Source of the DNA: Symbiodolus clandestinus | GTDB taxonomy: Bacteria; Pseudomonadota; Gammaproteobacteria; Enterobacterales; G038960095 | Direction of reading: 5' to 3' | DNA length: 64,000 nucleotides | Assembly: GCA_038960095.1 (NCBI GenBank) | Contig: CP152425.1 | Location: forward strand, 1,054,001 to 1,118,000 | Position numbers and translations under genes: made by a program | Shown here: positions 42,118-51,068 of the stretch, one piece after another | Layout of the letters: each line of letters begins with the position of its first letter | Position numbering within the stretch: position 1 is the stretch's first letter | Notes under the pieces: generated by a model | What the model was told of the DNA's origin: nothing | Databases searched by the model: none | What the model saw: the letters and a program-made list of their open reading frames with translations, nothing else

Positions 42118-42321
42118 ATGTCCTTACAGTGGCAAGATAGTTGGGAAATTGCTCAAACCTTGGCAGAAAAATTCCCAGATACGGATCCTAAAACAGTTCG
42201 TTTTACCGATTTACATCGTTGGATCCGTCAGTTAGAGGATTTCAGTGATGATCCACAACGCTCTAATGAAAAGATTTTAGAGGCTATTCTACTCGCTTGG
42301 TTAGAGGAGTACGCAAGTTAA
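42118..42321 (+). CDS. iscX: IscX, iron-binding regulator of IscS
   Basis: Acidic protein of 67 residues (E. coli 66). Typical text is WEIAQTLAEKFPDTDPKTV and FTDLHRWIRQLEDFSDDP, with the acidic iron-binding face. IscX binds IscS at the site used by frataxin and tunes desulfurase activity. It closes the isc operon. An AGGAGG site precedes its ATG. The next gene downstream is not pepB but an OTU-protease gene. Confidence 0.95.
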   Translation: MSLQWQDSWEIAQTLAEKFPDTDPKTVRFTDLHRWIRQLEDFSDDPQRSNEKILEAILLAWLEEYAS

Positions 42322-42551
42322 ATAGCTTCCTTGATTAACTTTTCTGTCATAGTGAAACAATCACGGGAAAAGCAATAATCTCTGGAAAAATGGTTAATAG
42401 CTTTTTATTATATTAAAGAAAATTGTAGGGCTACATTATTACAATAAAGCAATATAAAATATTCAGGCTATTCACCCATTCTCCTGCTAAAGAGAGTAGA
42501 GGGATAATACTCATATCTATTGGGTATCGATGAGTAAAAGGAGAAAAAATT

Positions 42552-43427
42552 GTGAATATTAATGCGATTTTTAAACCGCCCATTTTGAAAAATTTTATAA
42601 CGAGATCTACCCCAGTCTGGGGAGATATGAAAAGAAAATTTTCCACTCTAAAAAACCAGCGTCTTTTTTATAGAGATATTCAGTATTTTCGAGGCGGTGG
42701 TTTGGTAAAATTTGCAGCTGATGACCATCAACCAGCTTGGACTAAACGGTCAATCATGGTTATTAATTGTGAGAAATTTCCCCCGGTTTTATTTACCTTT
42801 AAAATTGGCAAATATCAAGTGATAGTTGCCAAGAGGCAGCAGAAGTTAACGGGGGACAACGTTCTAGGTAATAAGCTAGAGCAGAAACCTCTACCCAAGC
42901 AGTTACCTAATCGCTTAAGGGAAAAAGCAATCAATATTATCACCTCAGATATACAGACATCGGGACTTTGGAAAAGTTATGCTACAGAGGTTGCTGTGCA
43001 TGCCATCACTAAGCTACCGAATTGGCCTAAAAACAGACGTTTAAAAATAAAAAACATTGTTGGAAATTATTCGGAAGAACAGGAGATTGGCAACTACCAT
43101 GGTTCAAAGCCTTTAAAACTGATATTGCAAAATAATCATTATCAGCCGATTATTGATGGTGTAGAGCGGCCTATTGCTTTGGATGGAGATTGTTTTTACC
43201 ACTCTGTTCTATTATCCTTAACGGCAGCAGAACAATGGCAACTGTTAGGAGGTTTTTATATTTCTTATCATCGAAAAACTATTCAGGATGATCACAATAA
43301 TCCCAATATAGATACCTTGCGCCAGTTATTAGCCAATCATTTAAAGAGAAATCCCGGCTTAATAGATGAGATAGTCAAAGAAAAAAACTTTGACTATGAG
43401 TCAATCGTGAAAGAAAAATTAGCTTAG
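42552..43427 (+). CDS. OTU-type cysteine protease (putative deubiquitinase effector), permuted motif order
   Basis: Protein of 291 residues. The GTG at 42552 follows AAGGAGAAAAAATT, a good ribosome site. Residues 1-110 are basic and unlike anything I know. The C-terminal part has IALDGDCFYHSVLLSL, the Asp-Gly-x-Cys nucleophile motif of OTU proteases (Cys214), followed by a helix with DTLRQLLANHL and NP, as in OTU domains. The HY motif that normally lies at the C-terminal end of OTU domains instead precedes the Cys: QNNHYQPII with His196, exactly 18 residues before Cys214. The same order and spacing occur in the protein at 60,281-61,723. There is no signal peptide. OTU enzymes cleave ubiquitin, a eukaryotic protein, so a secreted effector is the likely role. 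It occupies the place pepB has in E. coli. Function is inferred from motifs only. Confidence 0.7.
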   Translation: MNINAIFKPPILKNFITRSTPVWGDMKRKFSTLKNQRLFYRDIQYFRGGGLVKFAADDHQPAWTKRSIMVINCEKFPPVLFTFKIGKYQVIVAKRQQKLTGDNVLGNKLEQKPLPKQLPNRLREKAINIITSDIQTSGLWKSYATEVAVHAITKLPNWPKNRRLKIKNIVGNYSEEQEIGNYHGSKPLKLILQNNHYQPIIDGVERPIALDGDCFYHSVLLSLTAAEQWQLLGGFYISYHRKTIQDDHNNPNIDTLRQLLANHLKRNPGLIDEIVKEKNFDYESIVKEKLA

Positions 43428-43496
43428 AATAGCAGTATTTTAGGTGGGGTAGCATTGCTTAACCAGTCAGTAAATAGATTGCCAGTGAATGAATAA

Positions 43497-43524
43497 GCGG
43501 GATTCTAATGATTGAATCCCGTTT
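43497..43524. terminator. Bidirectional hairpin between the OTU gene and rne
   Basis: GCGGGATTC pairs with GAATCCCGT across TAATGATT, and is followed by TTT on the plus strand. It lies between two convergent genes. Confidence 0.7.
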
Positions 43525-43558
43525 AGAGCACCTACAAGAAGCGTAGTTTTCGAAGCGG

Positions 43559-46072
43559 CTACTTCTCTTGCTGGTGATTTTCAACAGTAATAGGAGTAGC
43601 GGCAGCTACAGCATGGCCACCCTGCGAATTTCTGTAATGAGAACGGGTTTCGGATAACCGTTTGGACGGAGCGGCTACAGTCATCGAGAGCGGTAATGGT
43701 TCTAATGGCAGTTTTTCCTCTGCAGTGGGCACTGAAGGAGCTAATTGGGTTGCCGGCGCTTGAGTCAATCTGCGTCCCATCACTGGCTTGCTGATCGCCC
43801 CCATTTTGGGGGAGGTTACAGGCATTGGCGCTTGGCAATCAGTTGCTTCTGGTGAGTGCAAATGAGCGGCATTTCTCTGAGGTAGCGGCTGTGTATGTGA
43901 TGTAAAGCGGCCCTGTGCCGCTTCTAAATGATTTTTGGGTGATGGATGGGCAGCGGTAGCCACCGGCTGAATAGCCTGAGCAGGTTGTTCGGTTACGACC
44001 GAGTCAGCGGCTGATCCTAAGCGAACCCGTCTCCTTAATAAACGGCGAGGACGCCGCTGGCTAGGAACAGGAGGAGATTGTTCTATGTTTTCGACCACGG
44101 ATTGTACTGAAACCGAGGCGGTTTTTTTGATGGCCACTTGGGGCTTAGAAGGATCTACAACACGTGAATAATTTTCAATCGGAGCAGTAGCCACCGATTT
44201 TTTCAAGCGCTCTGCCGATCCAGTTACCGGCTCGCTGATCTGTTCATCATGCTTATTAGTGCCTGAAAAAACTGAACCCTCTTTTTTTGTTTGAAAACCC
44301 GGGGCTGCTTTTTGCAATGAACACTTATGAGGCACAGTCTGCTGGGGTCGAGAGGAGGTGGGACGAGCCAACAACCGTTGAACTAAATATTGAATAGGAG
44401 TAATCAAGCGTTTAAACCATGAACAAAGTGTCTTTCCTCGCTGACTGGCTACTAACTGTTGACAGGGTTTTTCTGGAATAGTGACGCCAGCTAACATAGG
44501 CTCTTCTGCTCGCCTACGGGTATTAGAAAGATCATAAATTGATGGCGGAGTTTCGTTTTCCAAATGCTGTGCTAATAAATAACTGGGCTTTAAATTTTCT
44601 TCTCCTTTGCGTACTCGAACAACCGAGTAATGCGGAGATTCCATACGATTGTTGGGAACAACCAGGACTTTAATTCGCTGGCGTTGTTCGATCAGAGTGA
44701 TAGATTGCCGTTTTTCATTGAGCAGATAAGAGGCAATTTGTACGGGTACAATGGCGTTGACTGCATAAGTTTGTTCTTTAAGTGCCTCTTCTTCAATCAA
44801 CCGTAGAATTGAAAGTGAAAGAGACTCATTTTCTCGGACTGTTCCGGTACCACTACAGCGCGGACAAACATGGTGACTAGATTCTCCTAGAGAGGGCCGC
44901 AATCGTTGACGTGACAACTCCAATAACCCAAAACGGGAGATACGACCGCATTGAATCCGAGCTCGATCTTGCCTGACTGCTTCGCGTAAACGATTTTCAA
45001 CTTCTCGTTGATGCCGTGGTTGCCCCATGTCGATAAAATCAATGACCACTAATCCACCAACATCTCGCAGCCGCAACTGACGACCAATTTCATCGGAGGC
45101 TTCTAAATTGGTATTAAAAGCCGTCTCTTCAATGTCGCTACCACGGGTGGCTCGTGCAGAATTAATATCAATCGCCGTCAAAGCTTCAGTGGTATCAATA
45201 ACAATAGAACCGCCAGAAGGTAGGCGAACTTCTCGTTGAAAAGCTGATTCAATTTGCGATTCAATTTGATAACGGCTAAAGAGCGGTACTTCACTTTGAT
45301 AAAATTTAAGGTGATTCAGATAATCAGGTCGGACTAAGCTAATATGCTCTTTAGCTTTTTCAAAGATCTTACGATTATCCACCAAAATTTCACCCATATC
45401 ACGTCGTAAGTAGTCGCGTATTGCTCGGACAATCACGTCACTCTCTTGGTGAATAAGTGAGGGAGCAGAGCATTTTTCGGCAACTCGTTGAATTGCTCCC
45501 CAATGGTTCAGCAGTATCTGAAGGTCCCATTGTAGTTCGCTGGCTGATTGACCTACCCCTGCCGTGCGAACGATTAATCCCATTCCTTGAGGAAGATCAA
45601 GGGTAGCAAGCGCTTCTTTAAGTTCAAGGCGTTCTTCACCGTCGATACGACGTGAGATGCCACCAGCACGAGGGTTATTGGGCATCAAAACCAGATAACT
45701 TCCCGCCAGACTAATGAAAGTTGTGAGCGCTGCGCCTTTATTACCGCGTTCCTCTTTTTCAACCTGTACTAACAGCTCTTGTTGTTCATGCAAAATGTCT
45801 TTAATGTTTGGTCTACCCTGTGCGGTATAGCCTGCCGGGAAGTACTCTCGAACAACCTCTTTCAGTGATAAAAAACCATGACGATCAGCGCCGTAATCTA
45901 TAAATGCAGCTTCTAGGCTCGGTTCAACTCGAGTGACCCGTGCTTTGTAGATGTTAGCTTTCTTTTGCTCATAACCGGGTGTTTCAATGTCAAGATCATA
46001 CAATCGCTGACCATCAACAAGGGCGACTCGCAACTCTTCTTCTTGGGTTGCATTAATTAACATTCTTTTCAT
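43559..46072 (-). CDS. rne: Ribonuclease E with shortened scaffold region
   Basis: Endoribonuclease of 837 residues, against 1061 in E. coli. The catalytic half is complete: S1 domain (KKANIYKARVTRVEPSLEA), 5' sensor, DNase I-like domain with the catalytic aspartates in ALTAIDINSARATRG and GLVVIDFIDMG (about 302 and 345), and the Zn-link CPRCSGTGTVR (about 403 and 406). Near 550-570 an amphipathic segment (LCSWFKRLITPIQYLVQRLL) fits the membrane-targeting helix. An Arg-rich patch (RRPRRLLRRRVR) near 690 fits the RNA-binding AR region. The rest of the tail is Pro/Ala-rich and shorter, so binding sites for some degradosome partners may be gone. It processes rRNA, tRNA and mRNA at the inner membrane. 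Confidence 0.95.
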   Translation of the reverse strand: MKRMLINATQEEELRVALVDGQRLYDLDIETPGYEQKKANIYKARVTRVEPSLEAAFIDYGADRHGFLSLKEVVREYFPAGYTAQGRPNIKDILHEQQELLVQVEKEERGNKGAALTTFISLAGSYLVLMPNNPRAGGISRRIDGEERLELKEALATLDLPQGMGLIVRTAGVGQSASELQWDLQILLNHWGAIQRVAEKCSAPSLIHQESDVIVRAIRDYLRRDMGEILVDNRKIFEKAKEHISLVRPDYLNHLKFYQSEVPLFSRYQIESQIESAFQREVRLPSGGSIVIDTTEALTAIDINSARATRGSDIEETAFNTNLEASDEIGRQLRLRDVGGLVVIDFIDMGQPRHQREVENRLREAVRQDRARIQCGRISRFGLLELSRQRLRPSLGESSHHVCPRCSGTGTVRENESLSLSILRLIEEEALKEQTYAVNAIVPVQIASYLLNEKRQSITLIEQRQRIKVLVVPNNRMESPHYSVVRVRKGEENLKPSYLLAQHLENETPPSIYDLSNTRRRAEEPMLAGVTIPEKPCQQLVASQRGKTLCSWFKRLITPIQYLVQRLLARPTSSRPQQTVPHKCSLQKAAPGFQTKKEGSVFSGTNKHDEQISEPVTGSAERLKKSVATAPIENYSRVVDPSKPQVAIKKTASVSVQSVVENIEQSPPVPSQRRPRRLLRRRVRLGSAADSVVTEQPAQAIQPVATAAHPSPKNHLEAAQGRFTSHTQPLPQRNAAHLHSPEATDCQAPMPVTSPKMGAISKPVMGRRLTQAPATQLAPSVPTAEEKLPLEPLPLSMTVAAPSKRLSETRSHYRNSQGGHAVAAATPITVENHQQEK

Positions 46073-46250
46073 TAAATTTAACTCATTATGGGTAGTGTTT
46101 AGCGGGGCAATGGTAAGGCAGTGGACGCTAGGATAAACTGCTTTCAGCTAATTGGCGTCGCGTATGACCGTTTTTTGCCCTAAACATCTACAATTTTCTG
46201 TTTTAGTGGATAAATGTTAACCTTCTTCAGGTTCCTTAGTTAATTATGGA
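46073..46250 (-). promoter_or_regulatory. Probable rne 5' leader (autoregulatory)
   Basis: Most of the 509-base gap between divergent rne and rluC is GC-balanced and structured on the minus strand, including CGGTCATACGCGACGCCAAT and GCTGAAAGCAG, just upstream of rne. Enterobacterial rne mRNAs have a long 5' leader with hairpins that RNase E itself recognises, and position and length fit. The rest of the gap, 46251-46581, holds no gene that I can see and should contain the rluC promoter. Confidence 0.45.
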
Positions 46251-46581
46251 CGAAGAAAACAGTTATGCCGTTAAAAAATTATTTAACACGTTCTTAACGT
46301 TTCTTGCCGCGTAATTTGGGAAAACAATAAATCTTACCGCTGTAACATTACCGAGTATAAGGCACCGTGGAAGAATACTTTACGCAACGGCACGTCCTGA
46401 TAGTTCGCTTAAGGGACGCTATCTACCTTACACATACTTCACTAACTCCTAGAAGTTATGGATAGGGAATTTTCGGGTTTCACGATAAGCTAACCGCTGC
46501 TGATTATTATTTCATTGAGTTGGGTAACCTGGCAAGGTAACTTTATGTTCTGTACGATTTAACGGCGTGTTAGAATAGGTC

Positions 46582-47553
46582 ATGACTGTAGAACCTTCAA
46601 TACATCAATGGCGTCAGATAACTGCCGAAGAGGCCACTCAGCGTATTGACAACTATCTGTGCGCTCGTCTTAAAAGTGTCCCTAAAAGTTTAATCTACCG
46701 CTTGCTGCGCTCAGGGGCTATTCGAGTCAATCAACGGCGAATCAAACCATTTTACCGATTGCAACCTGAAGATGTTATCAAGATCCCGGCGTTACGGACT
46801 GCGCAAGCGCCGATCCCGCTAGTAAAGCTTAGCCGGGTTAAAGCATTGGAACATTGTATTCTCTACGAAGATGATAGCCTGCTACTGTTAAATAAGCCAT
46901 CAGGAATGGCGGTTCATGGTGGCAGTGGGGTGACTATTGGAGTCATCGAAGGGTTACGGGCACTTTACAGTAAGCTATCCTCTCTTGAATTGGTTCATCG
47001 GCTTGATAGAGATACTTCAGGGCTGCTGATGGTGTCTAAAAAGAGCTCAGTATTACGAGCATTACATCAGCAGTTGCGTGAACAACAGGTTAAAAAGTGC
47101 TATTATTTACTGGTTCATGGCTGTTGGCCCGAAAGTTGCCAACAGATTGATGCCCCGTTATTAAAGCGGGTCCTAACGAGTGGTGAACGTTTCGTGCAGG
47201 TGCACCCGCAAGGCAAGCCGGCAACTACAAAATTCAAGCTATTAGAACGTTTCTCACAGGCAAGTCTGTTACAAGCAACCCTGGTCACTGGGCGCACTCA
47301 CCAAATAAGGGTCCATGTGCAATCAGCAGGACATCCGATAGTTTCAGATAGACATTATGGGGATCGACAACTGGATGCACAATTATTGAAACCGGGTGAT
47401 CCTGAACGTTTGTTCTTACACGCTGCAACGCTGCAATTTTCCCATCCCAAAGACAACCAACCTCTGCTGATAAAAGCTCCTTTAGAAGCAGATTTACGGA
47501 AGTTATTACAGCGGTTACGGGTTAAAAAAAGCGAAAACTCTATCAGGTCATGA
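46582..47553 (+). CDS. rluC: 23S rRNA pseudouridine synthase RluC
   Basis: Enzyme of 323 residues (E. coli 319). An N-terminal S4 RNA-binding domain (RIDNYLCARLKSVPKSLIYRL) is followed by the RsuA/RluA-type catalytic domain, with the nucleophile Asp in HRLDRDTSGLLMVSK near residue 145, and the motifs VLNKPSGMAVHGG-type (LLNKPSGMAVHGG) and TGRTHQIRVH. RluC modifies uridines 955, 2504 and 2580 in E. coli numbering. It is divergent from rne, as in E. coli. Confidence 0.95.
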   Translation: MTVEPSIHQWRQITAEEATQRIDNYLCARLKSVPKSLIYRLLRSGAIRVNQRRIKPFYRLQPEDVIKIPALRTAQAPIPLVKLSRVKALEHCILYEDDSLLLLNKPSGMAVHGGSGVTIGVIEGLRALYSKLSSLELVHRLDRDTSGLLMVSKKSSVLRALHQQLREQQVKKCYYLLVHGCWPESCQQIDAPLLKRVLTSGERFVQVHPQGKPATTKFKLLERFSQASLLQATLVTGRTHQIRVHVQSAGHPIVSDRHYGDRQLDAQLLKPGDPERLFLHAATLQFSHPKDNQPLLIKAPLEADLRKLLQRLRVKKSENSIRS

Positions 47554-47603
47554 TAACTAATTTTTGACTCTCTGGTTGAAGGTCGTTACTATGCCGCCCA
47601 AGT

Positions 47604-48146
47604 ATGCAATTAATTCAATTACCCGAATACATCAACTGGCGCACTGCTATGCAACAGCAGCAGCGTTACCAAGGGTATTACCCTGCGCAGTGCCTTAGTC
47701 GATTAGCCGATGCAACTGTAGGTATTAAGGGTGAACTACAGGCAACGTTCTATTTTTCCCAAGTGGTTGATCAATGCCATTTAATTCATGGGACAGCAGA
47801 CGTTACTGTTTGTTTGGTTTGTCAGCGCTGTAATGAGATTTTTGACAAAAAATTGTCAATCAGCTACTGTGTTACTCCAGTGGCTTCGGATAATCAAGCT
47901 AAGGGGCTACTGAGTGCATATGAACCCGTATTGGTAGAATCTGACTGCTCAATTAATGCCATTCAACTGGTTGAAGATGAGTTATTGCTTGGCTTACCTT
48001 TAGTCGCTATCCATCCCAGCGACGGATGTTTGCCAGAGTTAAAACCTTATTTGAACAGCCCCTTGGAATTAACGCCACAGACACATGCTGTTAATCGATA
48101 CGCGCCTTTCCAAGTATTATCCACTTTATCGGCCAAACAAACTTAG
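47604..48146 (+). CDS. yceD: YceD, large-subunit-related DUF177 protein
   Basis: Protein of 180 residues (E. coli 173). The DUF177 landmarks are a central Cys pair in CLVCQRCNEIFDKKL, and VEDELLLGLPLVAIHP followed by a Cys in SDGCLPEL. The family is conserved in bacteria and plants and is linked to 23S rRNA accumulation. It is almost always joined to rpmF, and here rpmF begins ten bases after its stop. The C-terminal FQVLSTLSAKQT corresponds to the family's FAVLASLK end. yceF, between rluC and yceD in E. coli, is missing. Confidence 0.88.
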   Translation: MQLIQLPEYINWRTAMQQQQRYQGYYPAQCLSRLADATVGIKGELQATFYFSQVVDQCHLIHGTADVTVCLVCQRCNEIFDKKLSISYCVTPVASDNQAKGLLSAYEPVLVESDCSINAIQLVEDELLLGLPLVAIHPSDGCLPELKPYLNSPLELTPQTHAVNRYAPFQVLSTLSAKQT

Positions 48147-48155
48147 GGGTATTAT

Positions 48156-48329
48156 ATGGCAGTACAAAAAAGTCGTAAAAGTCGCTCTAAACGAGGGATG
48201 CGGCGTGCACATGATGCATTACTCCCTGTTGCTTTATCCAAAGATCCAGTTTCTGGAGAGACTCACGTGCGCCACCATGTCACAGCCAGTGGCTACTATC
48301 GTGGACGTAAAGTGATTGCTAATCCATAA
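48156..48329 (+). CDS. rpmF: Ribosomal protein bL32
   Basis: A 57-residue protein starting MAVQKSRKSRSKRGMRRAHD and ending SGYYRGRKVIANP; it has the basic N-terminus typical of L32 from proteobacteria and exactly the E. coli length. It belongs to the 50S subunit near the peptidyl-transferase region. It is co-transcribed with yceD. The usual next gene, plsX, is absent, and fabH follows after 80 bases. Confidence 0.97.
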   Translation: MAVQKSRKSRSKRGMRRAHDALLPVALSKDPVSGETHVRHHVTASGYYRGRKVIANP

Positions 48330-48409
48330 TACTTGGCTATTGAGTAATCTCTTGCAGTCTTAGGATGCAAGTTAGTTTTTGCATGGATAATTGGGGTCAC
48401 TAAACCGAC

Positions 48410-49360
48410 ATGTATACAACAATATTGGGAACTGGGTGCTATTTACCCCAAACAGTTCTCACTAATGACGATCTGGCGCAGCAGGTAGAGACCTCAGATG
48501 AATGGATAGTCACGCGAACCGGTATTCGTGAACGTCGAATTGCTGCGCCTGATGAAACGGTAGTAACTATGGGTTGGCAAGCTGCCTCACGGGCTTTAGA
48601 AAACTCTGGGATCGATATCAGCCAGATAGGGCTTTTGCTAGTCGCTACAACCACATCAACGCATGCTTTTCCAAGCGCTGCTTGCCAAATTCAGCAGCGG
48701 TTAGGAATGCAACAGGGATTTGCGTTTGACTTGGCTGCCGCTTGTGCAGGATTTATCTACGCATTAAGTGTAGCAGACCATTACATTCGTCAAGGAAGTG
48801 TCGACTACGCATTGATCATTGGCGCTGATTGTCTTTCTCGCACTCTGGAACCCAATGATCGTAGCACCTTGGTTCTATTTGGTGATGGTGCGGGCGCCAT
48901 GGTATTAGGAGCAACTCAGCGGCCTGGGATATTATCAACGAGGCTGCATGCCGATGGCCGTTACAGTCAACTACTCTCTTTACCTTACCCAGATTATCAA
49001 ACACCTGCTCCCTGTTATTTACAGATGCAGGGCAATGAAGTATTTAAAGTTGCCGTATTAGAATTAGCTAAATTGGTTGAGCAAGCTTTAGCTGAACATC
49101 AACTAACAACTGCTGATCTGGATTGGTTAGTTCCTCATCAAGCCAACTTGCGGATCATTACAGCAACAGCTCGCAAATTAAACTTGAGGATGGATCGGGT
49201 TATCGTCACCTTAGATCGCCAAGGCAACACCTCTGCTGCTTCAGTTCCTGCTGCTTTTGATGAAGCAGTGCGAGATGGCAGAATTCAGCGAGGGCAATTG
49301 GTTTTGTTGGAAGCTTTTGGGGGTGGTTTTGCATGGGGCTCGGCTTTAATACAGTTTTAA
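48410..49360 (+). CDS. fabH: 3-oxoacyl-ACP synthase III FabH
   Basis: Condensing enzyme of 316 residues that starts fatty-acid synthesis from acetyl-CoA and malonyl-ACP. The catalytic triad is visible: Cys in DLAAACAGFIYAL near 112, His in WLVPHQANLRI near 243, and Asn in RQGNTSAASVP near 273. WIVTRTGIRERRIA and FGGGFAWGSALI are typical ends. It heads a fabH-fabD-fabG-acpP run with plsX missing upstream. Confidence 0.97.
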   Translation: MYTTILGTGCYLPQTVLTNDDLAQQVETSDEWIVTRTGIRERRIAAPDETVVTMGWQAASRALENSGIDISQIGLLLVATTTSTHAFPSAACQIQQRLGMQQGFAFDLAAACAGFIYALSVADHYIRQGSVDYALIIGADCLSRTLEPNDRSTLVLFGDGAGAMVLGATQRPGILSTRLHADGRYSQLLSLPYPDYQTPAPCYLQMQGNEVFKVAVLELAKLVEQALAEHQLTTADLDWLVPHQANLRIITATARKLNLRMDRVIVTLDRQGNTSAASVPAAFDEAVRDGRIQRGQLVLLEAFGGGFAWGSALIQF

Positions 49361-49370
49361 GGATCAGAGG

Positions 49371-50303
49371 ATGACAGAATCAGCGGTTGCTTTGATGTTT
49401 CCTGGCCAGGGTTCGCAGGCGGTTGGCATGTTGGCTGACTGGGCACTGAAATTTCCAGTAATTGAGCAGACATTCCAACAAGCTTCATCGGTATTAGGTT
49501 ATGATTTATGGAAACGGACTCAGCAAGGACCTGCTACTTTGTTAAACCAGACCGCTTGTGCGCAACCCGCTCTGTTGGCTGCCTCCGTTGCTTTGTGGCG
49601 TGTGTGGCAGCAGCAAGAGCAACCTAATCCTAAGTTAACGGCTGGTCATAGTTTGGGCGAATATTCCGCGTTAGTTTGTGCGGGCGTTTTAGATTTTGAA
49701 GCCGCTGTTTGGTTGGTGGCACAGCGTGGCCGTTTGATGCAGGAGGCGATCGCTGCAGGAGAGGGAACAATGGTTGCCGTTTTAGGGTTAAGCGAAGAGC
49801 AGGTTGGTAAGGCCTGTATTCGAGCCGCACAAGGGGCTATTGTGTCGGCGGCTAATTTCAACGCACCCGGGCAGATTGTGATTGCTGGCAACCGAGTTGC
49901 CATCGAGCGGGCTGTAGAATATTGTCGTCTTCTTGGAGCTAAACGCTTAGTCCCGTTAGCGGTCTCCGTGCCAGCGCACTGTGCGCTGATGAAACCGGCG
50001 GCTGAAGCATTTGAAGCATTACTCGATCAGCGCACTTTTCAGCCGCCTAAATGGCCCGTGATCCATAATGTTGATGTGAAACCACACCAAAAGCCGTCTG
50101 CAATCAAAACCGCTTTGGTGAGCCAACTCTATTCACCGGTACGTTGGCAAGAAACTTTATGCTATTTTCGCGATCAGGGCCTTAGGCAGCTCATTGAGCT
50201 GGGCCCGGGTAATGTGCTCACAGGGTTAGCAAAACGCACGATTCCCACCCTGCCAGTGGTATCATTACAGCCATCTGAATTGAACAAAGTAAATTTTCAA
50301 TAA
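49371..50303 (+). CDS. fabD: Malonyl-CoA:ACP transacylase FabD
   Basis: Transacylase of 310 residues. The nucleophile serine is in AGHSLGEYSALV near residue 92, with the partner Arg in AQRGRLMQ, and the His in VSVPAHCALM near 200. The start MFPGQGSQAVGML is typical. It loads malonyl groups onto ACP for FabH and the elongation enzymes. It lies ten bases after fabH and thirty before fabG. Confidence 0.97.
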   Translation: MTESAVALMFPGQGSQAVGMLADWALKFPVIEQTFQQASSVLGYDLWKRTQQGPATLLNQTACAQPALLAASVALWRVWQQQEQPNPKLTAGHSLGEYSALVCAGVLDFEAAVWLVAQRGRLMQEAIAAGEGTMVAVLGLSEEQVGKACIRAAQGAIVSAANFNAPGQIVIAGNRVAIERAVEYCRLLGAKRLVPLAVSVPAHCALMKPAAEAFEALLDQRTFQPPKWPVIHNVDVKPHQKPSAIKTALVSQLYSPVRWQETLCYFRDQGLRQLIELGPGNVLTGLAKRTIPTLPVVSLQPSELNKVNFQ

Positions 50304-50333
50304 CGCAATCGATGATAATGGTATAAATACTTT

Positions 50334-51068
50334 ATGGAACTCTCTGGACAAATTGCTTTAGTAACCGGCGCTAGCCGAGGAATTGGACGCGCCATTGCAG
50401 CTCGTTTAGTCGAACAGGGGGCAAAAGTTATTGGAACTGCCACAGGGGATAGTGGTGTCACTGTCATCGATCAACGGCTTTCTGGTCATGGCAAAGGAAT
50501 GCCGTTGGAAATTACCAATCAGGACAGTATCGAACAGCTCATTTCTAAGATTAATAGCCAGTGGGGTGAGGTTAGTATTTTGGTAAATAATGCTGGGGTT
50601 TGCCAAGATAATTTGCTGCTTAGGCTCTCGCTTGAGGCTTGGGAACAGGTATTATCAGTTAATTTAACGGGTGTATTTCGCTTGACAAAAGCAGTGTTAG
50701 GTTCAATGGTTAAACGGCGCTATGGGCGCATTATTAACATTGGTTCGGTGGTAGGCAGCAGCGGCAACGCTGGCCAAACGAATTATGCAGCTGCCAAAGC
50801 AGGATTAATTGGTTATAGTAAGTCGTTGGCCCAAGAAGTAGCACGACGAGGCATTACCGTTAACGTGGTATCGCCAGGCTTTATTGACACCGATATGGCG
50901 CAGGCATTAAGCGAAGCGAGGCAACAGCAGATAGTCAGCCAAATACCCCTAGGCCGTTTGGGGACTGCTGAAGAGGTAGCTTATCTGGTTGCTTTTTTGG
51001 CTTCACCGCAAGCAGCCTATATCACAGGAGAAACAATACAAGTTAACGGTGGTTTACATATGGTTTAA
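50334..51068 (+). CDS. fabG: 3-oxoacyl-ACP reductase FabG
   Basis: Short-chain dehydrogenase of 244 residues, the E. coli length. NADPH site: VTGASRGIGRAIAARL. Active site: Ser in INIGSVVGSSG and the YAAAKAG motif with Tyr and Lys near 151 and 155, plus NNAG at about 86. The C-terminus ITGETIQVNGGLHMV is typical. It reduces 3-oxoacyl-ACP in each round of chain elongation. It belongs to the fabHDG-acpP run. Confidence 0.97.
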   Translation: MELSGQIALVTGASRGIGRAIAARLVEQGAKVIGTATGDSGVTVIDQRLSGHGKGMPLEITNQDSIEQLISKINSQWGEVSILVNNAGVCQDNLLLRLSLEAWEQVLSVNLTGVFRLTKAVLGSMVKRRYGRIINIGSVVGSSGNAGQTNYAAAKAGLIGYSKSLAQEVARRGITVNVVSPGFIDTDMAQALSEARQQQIVSQIPLGRLGTAEEVAYLVAFLASPQAAYITGETIQVNGGLHMV

